Assembly (NCBI GenBank): GCA_016218155.1
Contig: JACREQ010000059.1
Coordinates: 177,303-241,302 of the forward strand
Source: Bacteroidia bacterium
GTDB lineage: Bacteria; Bacteroidota; Bacteroidia; Bacteroidales; GWA2-32-17
Direction of reading: 5' to 3'
DNA length: 64,000 nt
Position 1 is the first letter of the stretch. Each line of letters starts with the position of its first letter. This document shows positions 8,879 through 16,747 of the stretch, one piece after another. The position numbers and the translations under genes were made by a program. The notes below the pieces were generated by a model. That model saw only the letters and a list, made by a program, of their open reading frames with translations, did no database searches and was not told where the DNA came from.

Positions 8879-10086
8879 GCAAGAATGTGTTAGTTGTTAC
8901 ATATTGGAGTTTCAAAGATGCGCTTATTCAGTCATATACCTTACCTTATGTAGAAATCATAAGAAAAAACCTTAATGCTGGGGAAAAAATTTTTTTATTC
9001 ACAATAGAGCAAACTCATTTTAAGGTAGAAAATGAAGACTGGAAACAATTAAAAAGAAAATATAAAGAAGAAAAAAACATTATACTACTAAGAACAAAGT
9101 ATCACAAATTTGGGTTAGTAGCAATAATTTCTGCTTTGTTAAGTATTCTGAAATTAGCAGGAATATGTTTTTTAAATAAAATTAGAAGTATTCATACTTG
9201 GTGTACACCAGCGGGCGGATTAGGATATATTTTGTCCGTGATTACCGGGAAGAAATTAATTTTAGATAGTTTCGAACCACATGCGGAACTTATGCTTGAA
9301 ACAAACACCTGGAAGCAAAACAGTTTTTCCTATAAACTTTTAAAATGGCTTGAAAAGAAACAGGCACAAAGAGCTTCGGCAATAATTACCACAACTGCAA
9401 CAATGGTTGAATTTGCAAAAGAAAATTATAAATTAAAAACTCAAAAATTATTTATTAAGCCAGCATGTGTTGACTTGAATTTGTTTGAAATACAAGATAA
9501 CAATAAACTTAAAGGCTCGTTAGATTTACTTGGAAACAGGGTAATGGTATATGCAGGAAAAATTGGAGGTATTTATTTAGAAGATGAACTGTTTTTATTT
9601 GTTAAAGCAGCATATGAATATTGGAATCGAAAATTTAAGTTTTTATTGCTTACCAGCATTGATAAATTAACTATAGATGCTTTTATCTTAAAGCATAATA
9701 TACCTGCAGATGTTGTTGTAAGTTTATTTGTTCCATATGCCGAAATTCCTAAATATTTAAGTTTAGCCGACTTTGCAATAAATACAATGAAACCTGTTCC
9801 TTCAAGAAAATACAGTGCTCCGATAAAAGACGGTGAATATTGGGCAATGGGATTACCTGTTGTTATAACAAAGAATATCTCTGACGATTCAGATATTATT
9901 GAAAAACACAATGCCGGATTTGTGCTTTCCGATTTTAGTAATAATGAATTTATTAATGCCTGTAAAAAAATTGATATACTTTTACTGGAACCATTAATAA
10001 AAGACAGGATTAGAGATTTAGCAATGAAATATAGACAATTTACAATTGCAGAGAATATTTATAAAGAACTTTATTATGAGAAGTGA
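8875..10086 (+). CDS. Family 4-like (GT-B) glycosyltransferase
   Basis: Predicted GT-B transferase, 403 residues. The N-terminal half has a hydrophobic stretch (FGLVAIISALLSILKLAGI, about residues 82-100) that may anchor it in the membrane, as in some polyprenol-linked transferases. The C-terminal half has the donor-site landmarks VMVYAGKIGG, VPYAEIPKYLSLADFAIN and GLPVVITKNISDDSDII. The usual EX7E motif is weakened: the segment after KDGEYWAMGLP carries one E only. The family is therefore less certain than for the GT4 gene at 5972. It overlaps the downstream methyltransferase by 11 bases. Confidence 0.8.
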   Translation: MSKNVLVVTYWSFKDALIQSYTLPYVEIIRKNLNAGEKIFLFTIEQTHFKVENEDWKQLKRKYKEEKNIILLRTKYHKFGLVAIISALLSILKLAGICFLNKIRSIHTWCTPAGGLGYILSVITGKKLILDSFEPHAELMLETNTWKQNSFSYKLLKWLEKKQAQRASAIITTTATMVEFAKENYKLKTQKLFIKPACVDLNLFEIQDNNKLKGSLDLLGNRVMVYAGKIGGIYLEDELFLFVKAAYEYWNRKFKFLLLTSIDKLTIDAFILKHNIPADVVVSLFVPYAEIPKYLSLADFAINTMKPVPSRKYSAPIKDGEYWAMGLPVVITKNISDDSDIIEKHNAGFVLSDFSNNEFINACKKIDILLLEPLIKDRIRDLAMKYRQFTIAENIYKELYYEK

Positions 10087-10954
10087 TTTATTAAATATAA
10101 GGAAGACTTATTGTCCCGTATGCGAAAATAATCATTTGCAGCCATATAAAATTGGAACCGATTTTGAACTTTTAAAATGTGCGAAATGTAAATTAGTTTT
10201 TTCGCCTGTAGTTCCAACTGACGAAGAGCTTTCAAAATATTACGAAAAATATGCATACGAAGGAATTTCAGAGCTTTCTCCAATAACCGTTATAAGATTT
10301 AGAGAGTGGCTTGAAAAATTCGAAAGATTCAGAAAATTAAATAAAATATTAGATGTAGGCTGTGGTCGTGGTGAATTTCTAGAAGAGGCTCAAAAGTTTG
10401 GGTGGAATGTTACAGGAAGTGAATATTCAGAAACAGCGGTAAAAATATTAAAAGAAAAAAACATTTCTGTTATTTTTGGTGATATTGAAAACTACACTAC
10501 ATCTGATTGTTTTGATGTAATTGTTTCCATTGAGGTTGTTGAACATTTAAAGAATCCATTGCAGAATGTAAACAAAATGTTTTCGTTATTAAGACCAGGC
10601 GGGTTGTTATTTCTTACAACCCCAAACAGAAAAAGTCTCACGGGAGTATTTATAAAAAGTCGTTGGAGAGTTTTTGAATATCCTGAACATTTATTTTATT
10701 TTTCATTTAGATCAATGAAAAAAATGTTGAAAATATCAGGATTTAGTGATGTGAAAATTAACACAACCGGAATATCTCCGGCAGCTATTAAAAATGGTTT
10801 ATTAAAGAAAAATAAAGCTAATCTGAGATCAGAAGAAAGTTTCCGTGAAAAAACAGAATCTAAAGGTTTTTTTATGTTATTAAAAAAAGTGATTAATATT
10901 TCACTTGATGTTTTTAAGAAAGGGGATACCTTAAAGGTGTGGGCAATAAAATAA
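10076..10954 (+). CDS. Class I SAM methyltransferase with N-terminal zinc-ribbon-like motif
   Basis: About 292 residues from the ATG at 10076; a TTG 30 bases upstream would lie deeper in the previous gene and is less likely. Two cysteine pairs, CPVC (13-16) and CAKC (35-38), look like a small zinc ribbon. They are followed by a class I methyltransferase domain with motif I ILDVGCGRGEF (about 98-108) and VSIEVVEHLKNP (about 146), of the Methyltransf_11/23 type. This arrangement is common in glycan clusters, where such enzymes methylate sugars or lipid intermediates. It is the last gene on the plus strand before a convergent sulfotransferase 16 bases away. Confidence 0.85.
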   Translation: MRSDLLNIRKTYCPVCENNHLQPYKIGTDFELLKCAKCKLVFSPVVPTDEELSKYYEKYAYEGISELSPITVIRFREWLEKFERFRKLNKILDVGCGRGEFLEEAQKFGWNVTGSEYSETAVKILKEKNISVIFGDIENYTTSDCFDVIVSIEVVEHLKNPLQNVNKMFSLLRPGGLLFLTTPNRKSLTGVFIKSRWRVFEYPEHLFYFSFRSMKKMLKISGFSDVKINTTGISPAAIKNGLLKKNKANLRSEESFREKTESKGFFMLLKKVINISLDVFKKGDTLKVWAIK

Positions 10955-10970
10955 TTCTGGTTAACGAGAG

Positions 10971-11873
10971 TTATAAATTTAAACTGGGCCAATTTATTTG
11001 CTTGTTGTTAATAAAATCTGAAAGACCAATATTTTGTTTTTTATAAAACTCGACTAATTTATCTTTTGTTTCCTGCTTCATTTCTCCATAATGTTCTTTT
11101 TTCATATTTATTTCTTTAAAGAAATAACTCAGTTTTAAAAAAATAGGATATGGAAGATATGTCTTGGAAAATTTCTTAAATAAATTGTTTTTTCTTTGTA
11201 GTTTATTTAAAACTTGTGAGTAAAAAAGAAATCTACTTTTACGAGTAATGTTGTATTTTTTATCGACTTCTGGATGGAACGAGCTGTCAACACCAATAAA
11301 TTTAAAAATTTCCTGACAAATTTCCAGAGGGTTTTCTTTTATTTCTTCAAATAATATAACCTTAATTTGGCTTAAAGGGAAATGCTTTGTTAGGTATTTA
11401 AATGATTCAGTATAACAGCCTAAAGAAAAGAAATTTCTATAAAAAATGCTTTCTTTATCAAGTTTATCATTTACTAAGTCTTCAACAATATTATCAAACG
11501 GAATACTAACCCAACCATCAGCTACTGCCATGTTGTAAGAAGAATAAGCGCGTTCAACAGGCTCTCTTAATACAAAAATTAGCTTTGCTTCAGAATTATG
11601 TTGGAATAATCTCTCAATTGCTGTTGGATTGTTATAAATGCTTACATTTTTGGCTAATGTGATTTTACCGGTTTCTTTATATTTAAAATATAAATGAAAT
11701 GAGGAGTGAAATCCTCTATGAAATTCATCATTATCGGCAAAATATGCAAACTCTTTAGTGCTATGTGATATAATTTCAGGGTGTTGTCTAAAATATTCTT
11801 TTAAGGATGTAGTTGCAGCTTTCTGAGCACCAATAATAATCGCGTCTATATGTTCTTTGTCAGATCTATGCAT
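10971..11873 (-). CDS. PAPS-dependent sulfotransferase
   Basis: Predicted cytoplasmic sulfotransferase of about 300 residues. The ATG at 11873 is chosen over the TTG 12 bases upstream. The 5'-phosphosulfate loop is IIGAQKAATTSLKEYF (about residues 13-28) and the 3'-phosphate-binding motif is REPVERAYSSYNMA (about 108-121), both complete and in the right order. The size and motifs match the Sulfotransfer_1/heparan-type family that places sulfate on sugar hydroxyls. It is convergent with the polysaccharide operon, so it has its own promoter. A role in sulfating the exported glycan is inference from location. Confidence 0.9.
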   Translation of the reverse strand: MHRSDKEHIDAIIIGAQKAATTSLKEYFRQHPEIISHSTKEFAYFADNDEFHRGFHSSFHLYFKYKETGKITLAKNVSIYNNPTAIERLFQHNSEAKLIFVLREPVERAYSSYNMAVADGWVSIPFDNIVEDLVNDKLDKESIFYRNFFSLGCYTESFKYLTKHFPLSQIKVILFEEIKENPLEICQEIFKFIGVDSSFHPEVDKKYNITRKSRFLFYSQVLNKLQRKNNLFKKFSKTYLPYPIFLKLSYFFKEINMKKEHYGEMKQETKDKLVEFYKKQNIGLSDFINNKQINWPSLNL

Positions 11874-11894
11874 TAAAATAGCCAAATATTAATG

Positions 11895-11902
11895 CAAAGG
11901 TA
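11895..11902 (-). promoter_or_regulatory. Candidate -7 box for the sulfotransferase gene
   Basis: Reads TACCTTTG on the minus strand, an exact match to the Bacteroidetes -7 consensus TAnnTTTG. It lies about 20 bases before the preferred ATG. A clear -33 TTG at the usual 19-21 spacing is not present, so the call is moderate. Confidence 0.45.
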
Positions 11903-11961
11903 ATCAAAAAAAATGTTCAAACTCGCATTACAAGCTCAATGGGGATTTAAGAAAAAAGGAT

Positions 11962-11969
11962 TAACTTTG
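11962..11969 (+). promoter_or_regulatory. Candidate -7 box for the polytopic membrane protein gene
   Basis: TAACTTTG matches the Bacteroidetes -7 consensus and would start transcription about 50 bases before the ATG at 12027. No obvious -33 TTG is seen at standard spacing. Confidence 0.45.
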
Positions 11970-12026
11970 ATTTGTTAAGTAGAGTCAATTATAACGAATT
12001 ACAGTTCAACATTTTTTTGAATATTT

Positions 12027-13421
12027 ATGTTTATACATATATTAGATATTTATGATTTTATAATGACCCCATTCTATATTTTGTTTATATTATTAATAGC
12101 TAGATATTATCAAAACAATAAAATTAAAAAAGATCCTGAATATAAATATTTTACTATGGGTTTGGCTGCCAAAATTCTTGGTGGAATTTTTCTTTGCTTA
12201 ATTTATGTATATTATTATAAGGAAGAAGGAGATTCTATTGCATATTATTGGAGTTCTGCTAGTATGCTGAATCTCGCAGGTAAGGATTTTTCAACTTTTA
12301 TGTCAATTATTTCAGGCAATTTATCAGCTGAAAATTATTCTGTATTTGATAATCAAACAGGGTATCCGTGGTATTATCAAGATAGTAATACTTTCTTTGT
12401 TATAAGACTATCAACCTTGTTTTTATTATTTGGTGGAAAAAGTTACATGTGTACTACAGTCCTTGTGGCAACAATCACCTATTTAGGAGTATGGAAATTA
12501 TTCAGATTATTTTATAGTCAGTTTAAAGAGATTAAATCACAGGTTTCATTTGCTGTTTTATTTGTTCCATCTGTCTTTTTTTGGGGAAGTGGATTGTTAA
12601 AAGATTCTTATACTTTAGCTGCTTTGTGTTGGTTTTTAGCAGGTTTTTATTCAGTAATGATATTAAGAAAAAAAATTATTGGGAACGCTATTCTTATTAT
12701 TATAGGAATTTATATCATGATGAGTATTAAGCCGTATATTTTTTATTCTTCTTTTGCGGGTGCGATTATTTTATATTCACATTATATTTTAAAAAGAAGT
12801 ACAAATACGATTTTAAAATATACTATTTTACCATCATTAGCTATTTTAGTCGTTTTTGGGGGCACGTTGTTAATGTTTAGACTTGGGAGCTCAACAGGTC
12901 AGTATTCTTCTTTAGATAAAATGCTTACAAAGGCTTCTGTTACACAGTCAGATTTAAAACAGTCATATTATGGCGGTAATAGTTTTGATATTGGTTCTTT
13001 TGAACCAACTATAACTGGTGTTTTATCTAAGGCACCAGTTGCAATAACAGCAGGATTATTTCGACCATTTTTATGGGAAGCAAGAAATCCGGTTATGGTA
13101 ATTTCAGCATTAGAAAATCTAATGTTGTTATTTTTATTTGCCTATGTTATTGTGCTTTGTATCATAGCAGTATTTAAAGTTGGTTTTAAATATATGTTTA
13201 AAACAGCATTTGATAACTCACTTATTATTTTTTCTTTTGTTTTTGCATTTACCTTTGCCTTTGCAATGGGATTAACAACAGCAAATTTTGGAGCATTAGT
13301 TAGATATAAAATTCCACTTATTCCTTTTTTTCTGAGTAGTTTGTTTTATATTATTTATAAGTTTAATCAAGAGGATCCAGAGAAAATTCTGGCGAGAAAG
13401 AAAAAGGAAGCAAAGCTGTAA
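12027..13421 (+). CDS. Polytopic inner-membrane protein of unknown function
   Basis: A 464-residue integral membrane protein with about eleven to twelve hydrophobic segments, beginning near residues 11-25 and ending near 430-450 with a basic tail (ARKKKEAKL). A longer soluble loop lies at about 290-330. No catalytic motif that I recognise is present. Size and topology resemble O-antigen polymerases (Wzy) or GT-C mannosyltransferases, but the large periplasmic loop with the acidic residues of GT-C enzymes is not evident. It is separate from the main operon and has its own candidate promoter. The location suggests envelope glycan work; this is a weak inference. Confidence 0.7.
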   Translation: MFIHILDIYDFIMTPFYILFILLIARYYQNNKIKKDPEYKYFTMGLAAKILGGIFLCLIYVYYYKEEGDSIAYYWSSASMLNLAGKDFSTFMSIISGNLSAENYSVFDNQTGYPWYYQDSNTFFVIRLSTLFLLFGGKSYMCTTVLVATITYLGVWKLFRLFYSQFKEIKSQVSFAVLFVPSVFFWGSGLLKDSYTLAALCWFLAGFYSVMILRKKIIGNAILIIIGIYIMMSIKPYIFYSSFAGAIILYSHYILKRSTNTILKYTILPSLAILVVFGGTLLMFRLGSSTGQYSSLDKMLTKASVTQSDLKQSYYGGNSFDIGSFEPTITGVLSKAPVAITAGLFRPFLWEARNPVMVISALENLMLLFLFAYVIVLCIIAVFKVGFKYMFKTAFDNSLIIFSFVFAFTFAFAMGLTTANFGALVRYKIPLIPFFLSSLFYIIYKFNQEDPEKILARKKKEAKL

Positions 13422-13428
13422 TTATAAT

Positions 13429-13995
13429 TTACCACTCATCTTTTTTGCCTTTTGTTGGTTCCTTCATAAATTTTTCAAAGTCAAGAAGAAGGTCTTTCAT
13501 TTGTTTATCAATCTGTTCAAGATAGAAGTAATTTTGTGGCGAAAAATCTTTTGCAGTCTTATCTTGCCATTTTTCAATTGGGGTGTATGAAGTTGCGTTA
13601 AGATTAAATTCTGTAAGTACAATTTTTATTTTATTGTCCTTAAAATAGGTGTTTATCGTGTATTGAGTTATTCCCTTCATTGTTTGAATTCCTTTTTTAT
13701 CTGCAGGGTTTAAAATTTTAATTTGATGTTTTCCGACAATTTTACCATTTACCGTATCGGTTTCGCGAATAACTCCTGTTGGATTTTTGTAAAATTTCCG
13801 AAACCAAGCTTGCCCCTTTTTAAATAATGAATCTTTATTCGCTGTTATTTCAATTACCTTAGAATAGGTTATTAATTTTGTGTCTTGATCAACAGGTAAT
13901 GCAATCTCTTTAAATTCATCCTTTTGAGCATTTGCATAAAAGCATAAAACTAGCATTATTGCTGTTATCAAATATTTTATTTTAATTGCTTTCAT
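13429..13995 (-). CDS. Secreted DUF4468 (TBP-like fold) domain protein
   Basis: 188 residues with a clear signal peptide (MKAIKIKYLITAIMLVLCF... ending ANA at about residue 23). The mature part has the pattern of DUF4468: IALPVDQDT near the start, then LFKKGQAWFRKFYKNPTGVI and GKIVGKHQI. This family is widespread in Bacteroidota, is exported, and has no established function. It is convergent with the polytopic membrane protein, eight bases apart, with no terminator visible between them. The gene is not obviously part of the peptide locus that follows. Confidence 0.8.
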   Translation of the reverse strand: MKAIKIKYLITAIMLVLCFYANAQKDEFKEIALPVDQDTKLITYSKVIEITANKDSLFKKGQAWFRKFYKNPTGVIRETDTVNGKIVGKHQIKILNPADKKGIQTMKGITQYTINTYFKDNKIKIVLTEFNLNATSYTPIEKWQDKTAKDFSPQNYFYLEQIDKQMKDLLLDFEKFMKEPTKGKKDEW

Positions 13996-14475
13996 ATTAT
14001 TCTTTTGATTAAGTATATAACGAAAAACAGTAGCTTTAATTATTAGTTAAAAAGAATGTGAAAGATAAAAATATTTTTTGGAATTGTAGTTAAAGCACAA
14101 GTTGAAAATACGCTAAGAATGGAGTTGTATTTAGCACTAGATTTTGCTTCGCGACTGGGTAGCAAGAAAATAGTTTCTTGACAACTCGAAACGACAAATA
14201 TATTTGATTTGTTATATATGTGGTTATTTTTTTTAATTCGTGAAAATAGTGTCATATTTTTTAAACAAAAAATGCCCGGCAATGTCATTTATTAAATTAT
14301 TTTACTTTAAGACAGTTTATTTTAGAAATAGTAACTGTAAGTATATGAGGTGAATGTGTTCGCGTTGTTGTTTTTCGTAATACTATTTTAAAAAATATTT
14401 CACTTTTTGTGGTTACTATTTATAGTTCGTTCGACTATAGGCTATAAACTGAATATTTTTTAATTGTATTTAATT
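13996..14475. other. Intergenic region before the peptide locus
   Basis: About 480 bases without a supportable gene. It holds a short perfect 7-bp hairpin (14163-14180, CAAGAAA/TTTCTTG, no T-tract) and, near the end, the operator-like inverted repeats annotated separately. Open frames on either strand here show no homology I recognise, no ribosome-binding context and skewed composition, so I do not call them genes. Confidence 0.5.
14419..14448. promoter_or_regulatory. Operator-like nested inverted repeats upstream of HTH gene
   Basis: Two nested inverted repeats: TATAGT (14421-14426) with ACTATA (14434-14439), and TTTATAG (14419-14425) with CTATAAA (14442-14448). They end 27 bases before the ATG of the small HTH protein, a position suited to autoregulation. 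Binding by that protein is inference. Confidence 0.4.
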
Positions 14476-14724
14476 ATGAGCATTATTTCAAACCTCGACA
14501 AATTAAAACTTATAAACAGCGAAATAAAGAAGGAGCAAACAGGATCGCCTGAAGATTTTGCTAAAAAACTTTGTGTTTCACGTAGTATGTTATATAATTA
14601 TATAGAAGAGATAAAAACCCTTGGTGCGCAAATTAAATATAATCGTACTATTAAAACTTTTTATTTTGAAAATAATTTTGATATAACAATAGACATTAAG
14701 TTTCAAAGCAGAAATAGCAATTAA
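14476..14724 (+). CDS. Small helix-turn-helix DNA-binding protein
   Basis: 82 residues from the ATG at 14476; a TTG 12 bases upstream is also in frame but less likely. Residues 20-45 (SPEDFAKKLCVSRSMLYNYIEEI) form a recognisable HTH of the HTH_11/DeoR-like type, with FAKKL as the first helix and SRSMLYNYI as the recognition helix. There is no ligand-binding domain. Small HTH proteins of this kind are often found just before peptide natural-product genes in Bacteroidota. It is followed by the precursor peptide 314 bases downstream. A regulatory role for the locus is inferred from position and from the inverted repeats in front of it. Confidence 0.75.
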   Translation: MSIISNLDKLKLINSEIKKEQTGSPEDFAKKLCVSRSMLYNYIEEIKTLGAQIKYNRTIKTFYFENNFDITIDIKFQSRNSN

Positions 14725-14830
14725 CACAATAAATTATGAATTTAAAAAGATAAAATATTGGCAATAAATGTTAAAATTAGTTCCGTCCAATTATATTAGA
14801 CGGAGCGATGTTATATTTACCTCATTAATT

Positions 14831-14907
14831 AAAAAAACCGGCTTGGTCTTGCAGATCCAAAGCCGGCTCTTGTCGAACGCAACCGAATGTATTACCAAAC
14901 AATTGCT
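14831..14907 (-). ncRNA. Candidate small RNA, minus strand, about 76 nt
   Basis: A minus-strand transcript unit is implied by a promoter (14911-14940) and an intrinsic terminator at its other end. The terminator stem pairs CCGGCTT/AAGCCGG plus GG/CC with one bulged A, with a 10-base loop and seven T residues (14837 down to 14831). The predicted start is near 14906. The segment is much richer in G+C than its surroundings. No plausible minus-strand ORF fits in it. It lies between the HTH gene and the peptide precursor, antisense to the intergenic leader. I do not recognise it as a known RNA family. Confidence 0.5.
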
Positions 14908-14910
14908 CTG

Positions 14911-14940
14911 CAAAGATAAGAAAAATGATACGCTAAGCAA
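14911..14940 (-). promoter_or_regulatory. Bacteroidetes-type promoter for the candidate small RNA
   Basis: On the minus strand: TTG at 14940-14938, a 19-base spacer, then TATCTTTG (14918-14911). This satisfies the -33/-7 consensus (TTG...TAnnTTTG, 19-21 spacing), and is the best match to both elements that I found in the window. Confidence 0.55.
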
Positions 14941-14970
14941 TAATGCATGGCAAAAAGCGAAGCGCAAAAG

Positions 14971-14982
14971 GGTTTATAAACC
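14971..14982. promoter_or_regulatory. 12-bp perfect palindrome upstream of the precursor gene
   Basis: GGTTTATAAACC is a perfect palindrome 57 bases before the precursor ATG. It shares the 7-mer TATAAAC with the inverted repeats in front of the HTH gene, so both could be sites for the same regulator. No exact TAnnTTTG box is seen between here and the precursor start. Confidence 0.35.
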
Positions 14983-15038
14983 GCCAAGAAGGAAATAAAT
15001 GTATTAAATTAAAACGCTAAACTTTTTATAAATAATTA

Positions 15039-15251
15039 ATGAAAGCTTTAGCAAAAAAAACAAAAATCATGAAAAATAATAAAGTATCAAAAAGTGGTTT
15101 AAGCCAAAATTCAATGAATTCAATAGCACTTAATTTAATTAAAGGTGGTGAAAGTCAAACATGCGATTGTCCAGCACCACAATCAACTTGTGGAGTTACA
15201 CCTCATGCAAAATGTGTTGAAATTCAGGCAGCTGGATGTAAAATTAACTAG
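15039..15251 (+). CDS. GG-leader RiPP precursor peptide with five-cysteine core
   Basis: 70 residues. The first part is a basic, helical leader ending in IALNLIKGG, with the double glycine at 36-37, the signal cut by C39-peptidase exporters. The predicted core is the 33 residues from E38, with cysteines at 42, 44, 51, 59 and 67. This fits the GG-Bacteroidales type of natural-product precursor handled by radical SAM enzymes. A second in-frame ATG (residue 11) would give a 60-residue form with a leader of more usual length, so the exact start is open. The gene is followed by an intrinsic terminator and then the maturase. An odd cysteine count leaves at least one free or non-pairwise cysteine. 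The final structure is unknown. Confidence 0.82.
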   Translation: MKALAKKTKIMKNNKVSKSGLSQNSMNSIALNLIKGGESQTCDCPAPQSTCGVTPHAKCVEIQAAGCKIN

Positions 15252-15259
15252 TTTTATTT

Positions 15260-15289
15260 GCAACCTAAGTAAATTAGGTTGCTTTTTTT
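15260..15289 (+). terminator. Intrinsic terminator between precursor and maturase
   Basis: Perfect 9-bp stem GCAACCTAA/TTAGGTTGC with a five-base loop, followed by seven T residues. It ends 20 bases before the radical SAM gene, so it would make precursor transcripts more abundant than maturase transcripts by partial read-through. Confidence 0.8.
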
Positions 15290-15308
15290 AACAATTTAAG
15301 TATTTTAT

Positions 15309-16643
15309 ATGTATAAGAAGAGTCAGTATAATTATTTCTTAAAAGAGAAAGATCAAGTGATTTGTTATAATGGATTATTTGATACAATATTTATTGTGAA
15401 AAAAGCAGAATATTCTATCATTGAGAATCTGTTAAATGATTTGAATGCATTTAAAACTAATGATTTAAGTCTATTTGAAAATTTTTTAAAACTAGGATTT
15501 ATAACAAATAACAATGAAGAGGAGATAGATATTTATAGATATTTAAATAAAAAACAAACCTTGGTAGATGGTTTTATGTGGATTACTATAAATCCCACAT
15601 TAAATTGTAATGCAAATTGTTGGTATTGTTCAACAGATTTGAATAATGTGGAATTAAAGCCAAGTATAATGTCAAAGGAAACCATAGATAATATTAATAT
15701 ATATGTTGCAAATATAATAAGTAAAGGGCAATTTAAAATTCATTTTGATTGGTTTGGAGGAGAACCTTTGTTGGGATATAATAAAGTAATGATTCCAATT
15801 ATTGAAGAAATAAAAAATAACAAGCTATTTGAAAATATTGTTTTGTCACAACATCTAACAACTAATGGGAGCTTACTTGACGAGAAAAAAATAACTTACT
15901 TTTCAAAGAATAATTTACATAGTTATCAAATAACCATTGATGGTAGTGAGGAAAAGCATAATAATATTAAAGCAATAAAAAATATTAATTCTTTTAAACA
16001 AACGATTAAAGCTATACATAATATTATTAGAATTGATAAAAAAGCAAATGTGGTTTTACGATATAATTATGATAAAGACTCATTAAGGTATTTAAAAGAA
16101 GTTGTAGAATTGCTACCTGATTTTGATCAATCTAGAATAAGTATTGATTTTCAGAGAATTTGGCAAGCGAATAAGTCTAAGTCTAACAGACAACAGATAT
16201 TAGAAGCAATACCCATTATTATAGAAAAAGGTTATGAAATTAATTTATGGGCTTTTAAGCCCCTAAGATTTTATGCTTGTTATGCTGATAGATTTAATCA
16301 TGTAGCATTTAATTATGATGGTAAAGCATTCAAATGTACTGCACGTGATTATTCTGATTTAATAAATATAGGTAGTATTAATAATGATCCATTAAATGTT
16401 ATTAATAATGATAAATTGATGACAAGATATTTTTCTAAAGCAGGGTTTGAAAATGAATTTTGCTTAAAATGCAAACATTTACCAGTTTGCACTGGACCTT
16501 GTATTCAAAAAATGTTTGAGTATCGAAAAAATCCTAAACTATTTCCTTGTGTATTAGAAGCAAGTGATATAAACATAAATGATTTTATTAGGTTTCGAGC
16601 TAAAAAACACAGAATGGAATTATTATCAGAGAATATTACATAA
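15309..16643 (+). CDS. Radical SAM/SPASM peptide maturase
   Basis: 444 residues. Residues 1-95 resemble a peptide-recognition (RRE-like) region followed by linker. The radical SAM cluster is CNANCWYC (C100, C104, C107), and the GGEP motif appears as WFGGEPLL. The C-terminus matches SPASM exactly: C324-X13-G-X4-C343, then C385-X2-C388-X5-C394-X3-C398 and C414, the ligands of two extra iron-sulfur clusters. SPASM peptide maturases install thioether, C-C or other crosslinks, and the cysteine-rich precursor next door is the expected substrate. It resembles the GG-Bacteroidales maturase group. Which bond it makes cannot be predicted from sequence alone. Confidence 0.93.
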   Translation: MYKKSQYNYFLKEKDQVICYNGLFDTIFIVKKAEYSIIENLLNDLNAFKTNDLSLFENFLKLGFITNNNEEEIDIYRYLNKKQTLVDGFMWITINPTLNCNANCWYCSTDLNNVELKPSIMSKETIDNINIYVANIISKGQFKIHFDWFGGEPLLGYNKVMIPIIEEIKNNKLFENIVLSQHLTTNGSLLDEKKITYFSKNNLHSYQITIDGSEEKHNNIKAIKNINSFKQTIKAIHNIIRIDKKANVVLRYNYDKDSLRYLKEVVELLPDFDQSRISIDFQRIWQANKSKSNRQQILEAIPIIIEKGYEINLWAFKPLRFYACYADRFNHVAFNYDGKAFKCTARDYSDLINIGSINNDPLNVINNDKLMTRYFSKAGFENEFCLKCKHLPVCTGPCIQKMFEYRKNPKLFPCVLEASDININDFIRFRAKKHRMELLSENIT

Positions 16644-16722
16644 AAGAGGTTAAATAACGTTAAACACGATAACTAAATCTGCATTATTAAACTCATTATG
16701 TTTTAATATTAAAACAGTCTAG

Positions 16723-16730
16723 TAATTTTG
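16723..16730 (+). promoter_or_regulatory. Candidate -7 box for the thioredoxin-fold gene
   Basis: TAATTTTG fits the TAnnTTTG consensus and lies 17 bases before the ATG at 16748. No TTG is present at the usual -33 distance. If used, the envelope-protein part of the peptide locus can be expressed apart from the maturase. Confidence 0.4.
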
Positions 16731-16747
16731 TTATAAATTGAAATATC

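Noticed and set aside
14043..14288. An 81-codon minus-strand ORF in the gap before the peptide locus
   Set aside because: No family pattern, no plausible ribosome-binding context, and ordinary AT-rich composition. It is likely chance.
14768..14998. A 76-codon plus-strand ORF between the HTH gene and the RiPP precursor
   Set aside because: It runs over the G+C-rich terminator and promoter of the candidate small RNA, is poor in protein-like patterns and has no recognisable domain. The structural elements on the other strand explain the region better.
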